From: Hydrogenophaga intermedia
GTDB taxonomy: Bacteria; Pseudomonadota; Gammaproteobacteria; Burkholderiales; Burkholderiaceae_C
DNA length: 58,510 nt
Assembly: GCA_945890705.1 (NCBI GenBank)
Contig: CAMDCY010000002.1
Span: forward strand, 1-58,510
Direction of reading: 5' to 3'
Positions within the stretch are counted from its first letter, which is position 1. Every line of letters begins with the position of its first letter. The notes under the pieces are model-generated. The model ran no database searches. It was not told the DNA's origin and saw nothing but the letters and a program-made list of their open reading frames with translations. Below, piece after piece: positions 53,486 to 58,510 of the stretch. Both the position numbers and the translations under genes were made by a program.

Positions 53486-55086
53486 TGAACGCTTGGATGG
53501 AACTTTGGTGGCAACACGCCCCCGTGTTGTCGGTGGTGCTGCCTTCGATGACCGCGGTGGTGGTTTTGCTCTTGGGCGACCAAGGCGGCATGGCGGCACA
53601 AGGGGGCTCGCACCAATTGGGTCGTTTGCGTTGGCACCGTTGGGTGGGCATGGCCTCGGTGTTGTTGGGGCTGCTCATGGCCGTGGCCATGGTGTGGCGC
53701 GCCAGCTCGGGCGAGATCATGGTTTACCGCTTGGGTGAATGGCCTGCGCCCTTCGGCATCGTGTTGGTGATGGACCATTTGTCGGCCTTGATGGTGCTGC
53801 TGACCTACTTGGTGGCCGTGCCAGTGATGTGGTACGCCACGGGCGGCTGGGACGCGCGCGGACGCTACTTTCACGCGATCTTTCAGTTCCAACTCATGGG
53901 CTTGTGCGGTGCGTTCTTGACAGGCGACATGTTCAACCTGTTCGTGTTCTTCGAGGTCTTGCTCATCGCGTCTTATGTCTTGCTGTTGCACGGCCAAGGC
54001 AAAGAGCGCTTTCGCATGGGCGTGCACTACGTGGTGCTCAACCTCACCGCCTCGGCCCTGTTCCTCATTGGCCTGGCCATGTTGTATTCGGTGACCGGTA
54101 CGCTGAACATGGCCGACATGGCGGGTCGTGTGGCACAACTCACCGGCGACTCGGCGGTCTTGGCCAAGGCGGCGGCCTTGGTCCTCTTGGTGGTGTTTGG
54201 CTTGAAGGCGGCCTTGGTGCCCCTGTATTTCTGGCTGCCCGGCACCTACGCTGCGGCCAGCGCACCGGTGGCGGCCTTGTTTGCCATCATGACCAAGGTC
54301 GGTGTCTACAGCATCATCCGCACGCACTGGGTGATCTTCGGCGCCGATGCGGGCGAGGCCTCTTTGGCCGCGGTCGATTGGCTCTTGCCTTTGGCCTTGA
54401 CCACCAGTGTCTTGGGCGTGCTCGGCGCATTGGCGGCTCACAGCATGAGCCGTTTGGTGGCCTACCTGACGGTGTCCTCGGTGGGCACCATCATGGCCGG
54501 TGTGGGCCTGTTCACGCCCGACACCCTGTCGGCCGCGCTGTACTACACGCTGCACAGCACCTTGGTGGTGGCGGGCTTGTTCTTGCTGGTCGAGGTCATG
54601 GCCGCACAACGCGGCGATGCGGGTGACCACTTGCGCCCAGCGGTGGCCGTGCGCGAGCCGGTGTTGCTGGGTTTGATGGTTTTGTTTGGTGCGGCCTCAG
54701 CGGCCGGCTTGCCGCCTTTGCCGGGCTTCTTGGGCAAGCTCATGATCCTGCAAAGCAGCCACGGTTTGGCGGCCCAAGCTGCGGTGTGGACGGTGGTGCT
54801 CTTGGTGGGCTTTTTGAGCATGGTGGGCTTGGCCCGCGCGGGTGTGATCCTGTTCTGGCACGTGCAACCCGCGTCGGCGGCCAACGCCGCCTCGGGCACC
54901 AGCACCAAGCTGCTCTTGGCCGTCTGGGCTTTCATGGGCATGACGGTGGCATTGGCGGTGGTGGCCTCACCCGTGAAGTCTTACACCGATGCGGCCGCTG
55001 CTCAGCTGGCCGATCGCGCCGCCTACCAGCGCGCCGTGCTCGGCGACTTGGGCAACAGCACCCGCCCCTACACCGGAGAGCGTTGA
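53482..55086 (+). CDS. mrpD: Mrp antiporter subunit D
   Basis: This 534-residue membrane protein with about 14 helices is the second antiporter-like subunit and is homologous to NuoM and NuoN. The lysine- and glutamate-bearing channel segments are visible as NLFVFFEVLLIASYVLLLHG near residue 152 and KAALVPLYFWLPGTYAAASAP near residue 242. The start overlaps mrpC. The mrpE start follows one base after the stop. Confidence 0.94.
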   Translation: MMNAWMELWWQHAPVLSVVLPSMTAVVVLLLGDQGGMAAQGGSHQLGRLRWHRWVGMASVLLGLLMAVAMVWRASSGEIMVYRLGEWPAPFGIVLVMDHLSALMVLLTYLVAVPVMWYATGGWDARGRYFHAIFQFQLMGLCGAFLTGDMFNLFVFFEVLLIASYVLLLHGQGKERFRMGVHYVVLNLTASALFLIGLAMLYSVTGTLNMADMAGRVAQLTGDSAVLAKAAALVLLVVFGLKAALVPLYFWLPGTYAAASAPVAALFAIMTKVGVYSIIRTHWVIFGADAGEASLAAVDWLLPLALTTSVLGVLGALAAHSMSRLVAYLTVSSVGTIMAGVGLFTPDTLSAALYYTLHSTLVVAGLFLLVEVMAAQRGDAGDHLRPAVAVREPVLLGLMVLFGAASAAGLPPLPGFLGKLMILQSSHGLAAQAAVWTVVLLVGFLSMVGLARAGVILFWHVQPASAANAASGTSTKLLLAVWAFMGMTVALAVVASPVKSYTDAAAAQLADRAAYQRAVLGDLGNSTRPYTGER

Positions 55087-55087
55087 C

Positions 55088-55630
55088 ATGAGTACTTCGA
55101 ACACCCCTGTGCGCACCGTCGGTTGGTTTGACCACCCGGTGCTGTCTTTGTTGCTTGGCGTGAGTTGGCTGGCTTTGTCGCACAGCCTAGCGCTGGTGCA
55201 CATCCTGTCGGCGGTCTTGATTGGCTTGATCATCCCCAAGCTGGTGGGGCCTTTATTGCCCGCGGCCGACCGTTTGCATTGGCCCAGCGCCATCCGTTTG
55301 GTGGGCGTGGTGTTGTGGGACATCGTGGTCTCCAACATCACCGTGGCCCGATTGGTTTTGGGCCCCATGGACAAACCCACGCCGCTGTGGATCCCGGTGC
55401 CTATGTCCACGCGCCACCCCCGCGTCAACGCTTTGTTTGCCAGCATCATCACCACCACCCCCGGGACGGTGTCGTGCGTGGTCGATGAGCAGCAAGGCGT
55501 GATTTGGGTCCACGCGCTCAATGGCGACGATCCCGTCGCCATGGCGCAAGACATGAAACAACGCTACGAGGCGCCCTTGCTCCAAGCCTTGGGGGTCAGC
55601 GCCACAGCCGATCAGGAGGTCAGAGCATGA
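55088..55630 (+). CDS. mrpE: Mrp antiporter subunit E
   Basis: This 180-residue subunit has two or three N-terminal membrane helices and a cytoplasmic C-terminal domain. The latter includes PLWIPVPMSTRHPRVNALFA and the family motif ITTTPGTVSCVVDE near residue 122. The ATG at 55088 lies just after the mrpD stop. An upstream in-frame extension inside mrpD is rejected. It overlaps mrpF by four bases. Confidence 0.92.
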   Translation: MSTSNTPVRTVGWFDHPVLSLLLGVSWLALSHSLALVHILSAVLIGLIIPKLVGPLLPAADRLHWPSAIRLVGVVLWDIVVSNITVARLVLGPMDKPTPLWIPVPMSTRHPRVNALFASIITTTPGTVSCVVDEQQGVIWVHALNGDDPVAMAQDMKQRYEAPLLQALGVSATADQEVRA

Positions 55631-55908
55631 ACACCCCCGTTTTGATGTGGGCCTTGGACATCGCCACCGTGGCGGTGGCCCTGGCCATGGCCCTGTGTGC
55701 TTATCGTTTGTGGGTCGGACCAGAAACGACCGATCGCATTTTGGCGCTCGACACGCTCTACATGAACGTGGTGGCCTTGGTGGTCTTGCTCGGTTTGCGC
55801 TGGAACACCGCCATGCTGTTTGAAGCGGCGTTGTTGGTGGCCATGCTGGGCTTTGTCGGCACGGTGGGCCTGGCCCGCTACCTCACCCGCGGCGACGTGG
55901 TGGAATGA
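55627..55908 (+). CDS. mrpF: Mrp antiporter subunit F
   Basis: This 93-residue protein with three helices has the MrpF signature YRLWVGPETTDRILALDTLYMN near residue 26 and the acidic residue in FEAALLVAMLGFVGTVGLARY. The start at 55627 overlaps the mrpE stop, and its own stop overlaps mrpG. Confidence 0.92.
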   Translation: MNTPVLMWALDIATVAVALAMALCAYRLWVGPETTDRILALDTLYMNVVALVVLLGLRWNTAMLFEAALLVAMLGFVGTVGLARYLTRGDVVE

Positions 55909-56264
55909 TGGAGACGATGATGAACATGCCTGTTTGGATCGAATGGACCGCGGCCGCGCTCGTCTTGATCGCCGCTTTCTTCCTGCTGGTCGGTGCCATC
56001 GGCTTGGTGCGCCTGCCCGACTTTTACATGCGCTTGCACGCGCCCACCAAAGCCTCCACGCTGGGTGTGGGTGGTGTGTTGCTGGCGTCCCTGTTGTTGG
56101 CTGTGCCCCAAGGTCGACCCGGCATCGCTGAGTTGCTCATCACCTTGTTCGTGTTCGTGACCGCGCCGGTCTCGGCCAACCTGATGGCGCAGGCCGCCTT
56201 GCACCTGAAGACCCGCAGCCAAGCACCGTTGCCTCCGGCCGTGGACCCCCACGCCAAAGGCTGA
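55905..56264 (+). CDS. mrpG: Mrp antiporter subunit G
   Basis: This 119-residue protein with three helices has the MrpG motif GLVRLPDFYMRLHAPTKAST near residue 33. It ends the operon A(B)-C-D-E-F-G. The first ATG at 55905 overlaps mrpF; ATG 55920 is also possible. A short hairpin without a T-tract (GCTCAGC at 56271-56277 with GCTGAGC at 56282-56288) lies behind it, over the stop of the convergent LOG-family gene. Confidence 0.92.
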   Translation: MMETMMNMPVWIEWTAAALVLIAAFFLLVGAIGLVRLPDFYMRLHAPTKASTLGVGGVLLASLLLAVPQGRPGIAELLITLFVFVTAPVSANLMAQAALHLKTRSQAPLPPAVDPHAKG

Positions 56265-56272
56265 GTGTTCGC

Positions 56273-57145
56273 TCAGCGTGGGCTGAGCTGGTAGAAGCGC
56301 CGGATGTGCTCCCACGCGTCTTGGGGCTCGTCCACATAGCGGATGAGGTCCAAGTCTTCGGGCGAAATCATCCCCTCTTCGGCCAAAACCTCTAGGTTGA
56401 AGAGTCGCTTCCAGTGGGCGCTGCCGAACAGCAAGATCGGCACGGGTTGCGCCTTTTTGCACTGCACCAGCGTGATGACTTCGAACAACTCATCGAGCGT
56501 GCCAAAGCCGCCAGGAAAGGCCACCAGCGCCTTGGCGCGCATCATGAAATGCATCTTGCGCAGCGCGAAGTAGTGGAACTTGAAGTTCAACTCGGCTGAG
56601 ACATATGGGTTGGCCGATTGCTCGTGCGGCAAGGCGATGTTCAGTCCCACGCTGAGCGCGCCTTCGTCGTGGGCGCCGCGGTTGGCCGCTTCCATGATGC
56701 CGGGGCCACCCCCGGTGCAAATGAACAAGCGCTCGCTGGCCGGGCACTGCTGGCTGTGTTGCGCCACCAAACGGGCAAAGGCCCGGGCTTGGGTGTAGTG
56801 GTGAGCGTTGCGCAGCAAGGCCTGCGCCGCCGCGATGGCGCTGGCCTCACCCCGGGCTTGTGCCTCGGCCAAGGCCGCCTGTGCGGTGGGTTCGTCGCGC
56901 ACCCGCGCGCTGCCGAACACCACCACCGTGCTGTTCACCCCCAAGGCCTGCTGAGCCAAGTCGGGCTTGAGCATTTCCAATTGAAAACGGATACCGCGCG
57001 TTTCGCGGCGCAGCAAGAATTCGGGGTCGGCAAACGCCAGTCGGTAGGCGTCGGCGTCCAAGGGTTCGCCGCTGTTGGCGTGGTTTTGCAAATCGGCCCA
57101 AGCGTCGGCCAAGCGGCTGGTGGTGAGGTAGGGGTTGGCTTGCAA
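56273..57145 (-). CDS. LOG family protein (TIGR00730, nucleotide-sugar hydrolase type)
   Basis: This protein of about 290 residues has the LOG signature: GGGPGIMEAANRGA and FPGGFGTLDELFEVIT, the phosphate-binding and catalytic motif of cytokinin-activating LOG and PpnN-type nucleosidases, which release ribose 5-phosphate from nucleoside monophosphates. The N-terminal extension (AYRLAFADPEFLLRRETRG) is shared by longer bacterial members. No ATG fits this N-terminus. TTG at 57145 has GGAG five bases before it and is used here; TTG at 57160 abuts the efp terminator. It is probably expressed by readthrough from efp. Confidence 0.85.
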   Translation of the reverse strand: MQANPYLTTSRLADAWADLQNHANSGEPLDADAYRLAFADPEFLLRRETRGIRFQLEMLKPDLAQQALGVNSTVVVFGSARVRDEPTAQAALAEAQARGEASAIAAAQALLRNAHHYTQARAFARLVAQHSQQCPASERLFICTGGGPGIMEAANRGAHDEGALSVGLNIALPHEQSANPYVSAELNFKFHYFALRKMHFMMRAKALVAFPGGFGTLDELFEVITLVQCKKAQPVPILLFGSAHWKRLFNLEVLAEEGMISPEDLDLIRYVDEPQDAWEHIRRFYQLSPR

Positions 57146-57157
57146 GAGGGCTCCGGT

Positions 57158-57192
57158 CAAAAAAACAAAAGGCTCCCGCAGGAGCCTTTTGT
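57158..57192 (-). terminator. Intrinsic terminator of efp
   Basis: A perfect 12-base-pair stem (ACAAAAGGCTCC at 57165-57176 with GGAGCCTTTTGT at 57181-57192) closes a four-base loop. On the minus strand it is followed by a run of T residues through 57160. It lies 22 bases behind the efp stop and directly ahead of the LOG-family gene. Confidence 0.9.
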
Positions 57193-57214
57193 GCTGGTTG
57201 CGAGAAGCTTGAGC

Positions 57215-57769
57215 TTACACGCGCTTGCGGTATTCGCCGGTGCGGGTGTCGATTTCGATCTTGTCTTCTTGGGCCACGAACAAAGGCACAGCGACTTCAA
57301 AGCCGGTGGCGATTTTGGCGGGCTTGAGCACTTTGCCCGAGGTGTCGCCTTTGACGGCGGGCTCGGTCCAGGTGATTTCGCGCACCACGGTGGTGGGCAA
57401 TTCAACCGAGATGGCTTTGCCGTCGTAGAACACCACTTCAACGGTCATGCCGTCTTCGAGGTAGTTCAGGGCGTCGCCCATGTTTTCGGCTTCGACTTCG
57501 TACTGGTTGAACTCGCTGTCCATGCACACGTACATGGGGTCGGCGAAGTACGAGTAGGTGCACTCTTTTTTGTCCAAGATGACTTGGTCCATCTTGTCAT
57601 CGGCTTTGAAGACCACTTCGGTACCGAAGTTGGCGATCAGGCTTTTGAGCTTCAGGCGCACGGTGGACGAGCCACGGCCGCCGCGTTGGTATTCGGTGCG
57701 CAGCACCACCATGGGGTCTTTGCCGTGCATGATGACGTTGCCGGCGCGAATTTCTTGAGCGGTTTTCAT
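57215..57769 (-). CDS. efp: Translation elongation factor P
   Basis: This 184-residue factor relieves ribosome stalling at polyproline stretches. It has three beta-barrel domains. The modified loop reads QRGGRGSS, which places arginine at position 32. Arg32 is the residue rhamnosylated by EarP in betaproteobacteria and pseudomonads, in contrast to the lysine of E. coli. The ATG at 57769 gives the standard start [11 protein letters not shown]. No earP gene is adjacent in this window. A strong terminator follows. Confidence 0.97.
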   Translation of the reverse strand: MKTAQEIRAGNVIMHGKDPMVVLRTEYQRGGRGSSTVRLKLKSLIANFGTEVVFKADDKMDQVILDKKECTYSYFADPMYVCMDSEFNQYEVEAENMGDALNYLEDGMTVEVVFYDGKAISVELPTTVVREITWTEPAVKGDTSGKVLKPAKIATGFEVAVPLFVAQEDKIEIDTRTGEYRKRV

Positions 57770-57839
57770 AGGGTTGGAAACTGAAATGAAAAAGTGGGAG
57801 CCCGTGGGCACAGCCCTCTATTCTAACCGCTGGCGTTTT

Positions 57840-58265
57840 TCAGACTTTGGCGGTCTTGCCGTGGGCCATGGCGCCCAACACCACCCCCAACAAAGCCCAC
57901 CAAACATCGGTGTTGCCCGTACCCAGTGATGCCAAGGCAGGGCCCGGGCAGACGCCGCTCATGCCCCAGCCCACCCCAAACAGGGCCGCACCCACGAGCG
58001 TTTGTCGGTTCCACTGCGCGGGTTGGGTCAAGAACTGACCGCCCAGCAAGGGTTTTTCAAACCAGCGCGGGAAGCCCTTGTAGGCCAACACGGTCACGCC
58101 GGCCGCACCGCCCATGACCAACATCAGCCCCCAGTCTTGGAAGCGCAAAAACCCGATCACGACCTCGGGTTGCACCATGGTTGCCAGCGACAGGCCAAAA
58201 CCAAACAAGGCACCGGCCAACAGGGTCACCAGCGCCTTGGCGCCGTTCATTTGGTGGGGCTTCAT
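57840..58265 (-). CDS. YeeE/YedE-type membrane protein, second half (DUF6691)
   Basis: This 141-residue membrane protein with four predicted helices has the conserved segment GVGWGMSGVCPGPALASLG near residue 104. Its family pairs two half-size proteins that together correspond to one YeeE/YedE transporter of thiosulfate or related sulfur compounds. The conserved cysteine in GVCPGP is present. The ATG at 58265 overlaps the stop of the partner gene (ATGA). Confidence 0.88.
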   Translation of the reverse strand: MKPHQMNGAKALVTLLAGALFGFGLSLATMVQPEVVIGFLRFQDWGLMLVMGGAAGVTVLAYKGFPRWFEKPLLGGQFLTQPAQWNRQTLVGAALFGVGWGMSGVCPGPALASLGTGNTDVWWALLGVVLGAMAHGKTAKV

Positions 58266-58510
58266 GACAGGGCCCCTAAGAGGTTGGCGGTCAAAAAGGC
58301 GGTGGCCATGAAGGTCAGGACCGCGCCGAGGGAAGGCAGCTGCAAAGCGCCCAGGCCACAGATGCCGTGGCCCGAGGTGCAGCCGTTGCCCAGCCGCGCT
58401 CCGTAGCCCACCAAAAAGCCGCCCAAGAGCAGCTGCCACACCGGCACGCTGGTCGTTTGTGCTTGACCGTCGTTGAGCGCAAAACGCCAGACCAAGGCCC
58501 CCAACACCAC
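58262..58510 (-). CDS. YeeE/YedE-type membrane protein, first half (partial, 5' end outside window)
   Basis: The C-terminal 82 residues of a half-size YeeE/YedE protein are visible. The segment GARLGNGCTSGHGICGLGAL carries the two conserved cysteines proposed to relay sulfur compounds in this family. The stop overlaps the start of the partner gene at 58265, so the two are co-translated. The N-terminus lies beyond the window edge. Confidence 0.85.
   Translation of the reverse strand: MVLGALVWRFALNDGQAQTTSVPVWQLLLGGFLVGYGARLGNGCTSGHGICGLGALQLPSLGAVLTFMATAFLTANLLGALS

Noticed and set aside
56271-56288. Seven-base-pair hairpin GCTCAGC/GCTGAGC as a terminator of mrpG or the LOG gene
   Set aside because: No T-tract follows on either strand and it overlaps the LOG-gene stop codon.
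1-58510. tRNA, rRNA, insertion sequences, prophage or CRISPR in the window
   Set aside because: No cloverleaf, transposase, integrase, inverted terminal repeats or spaced direct repeats were seen on either strand.

Overview
The window looks like chromosome of a betaproteobacterium of the order Burkholderiales, most likely the family Comamonadaceae (Limnohabitans or Rhodoferax-like). This is inferred from the order and content of the complex I operon with a DUF2818 gene behind nuoN, an Arg32-type EF-P, a Lys/Ala-rich RpoD N-terminus, a phasin, and a strong preference for TTG leucine codons. No insertion sequence, phage gene, CRISPR array, tRNA or rRNA gene was seen. Genes are packed tightly, often with ATGA or TGATG overlaps.

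Layout. 1-12739 (+): end of nuoD, then nuoE-F-G-H-I-J-K-L-M-N, DUF2818 and a NUDIX hydrolase, all in one direction. 12744-14021 (-): glutamate-type dehydrogenase. 14191-17682 (+): TPP riboswitch and the thiamine ABC transporter thiB-thiP-thiQ. 17774-18487 (+): YebC family. 18503-23480 (-): lytic transglycosylase and the grpE-dnaK-dnaJ chaperone genes, with two visible sigma-32 promoters. 23603-24457 (+): fumarylacetoacetase-family hydrolase.

24488-39539 is an accessory catabolic region of four transcription units. Unit 1 (-): TetR regulator, Gfo/Idh/MocA oxidoreductase, AroQ, shikimate-dehydrogenase-like protein, AEC transporter. Unit 2 (+, divergent from unit 1 over a palindromic candidate operator): TRAP transporter dctP-Q-M, DapA-family lyase, UxaA-family dehydratase. 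Unit 3 (-): aldo/keto reductase, amidohydrolase (lactonase type), long FAH-family protein. Unit 4 (+, divergent from unit 3): FucU mutarotase, PfkB kinase, EamA transporter. FucU, the reductase, the lactonase, the UxaA and DapA proteins and the FAH protein together read as a non-phosphorylative L-fucose / D-arabinose oxidation route. It resembles the Campylobacter jejuni fuc locus in its DapA, UxaA, amidohydrolase and FucU set, but with other uptake and dehydrogenase parts. The substrate remains an inference.

39552-43948 (-): rpoD and dnaG without rpsU between or before them. 44008-46030: an iron-type periplasmic binding protein under a candidate Fur box, divergent from a patatin-like lipoprotein. 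46086-46628 (-): phasin. 46835-50247 (+): deacetylase-family protein, nitroreductase, FKBP isomerase and rmuC. 50301-56264 (+): Mrp-type cation/proton antiporter genes mrpA(B)-C-D-E-F-G with A and B fused. 56273-58510 (-): LOG-family protein, efp, and a pair of YeeE/YedE-type membrane proteins, the last cut by the window edge.

The housekeeping parts are ordinary. The parts most worth a second look are the 24.5-39.5 kb catabolic region and its regulatory DNA.
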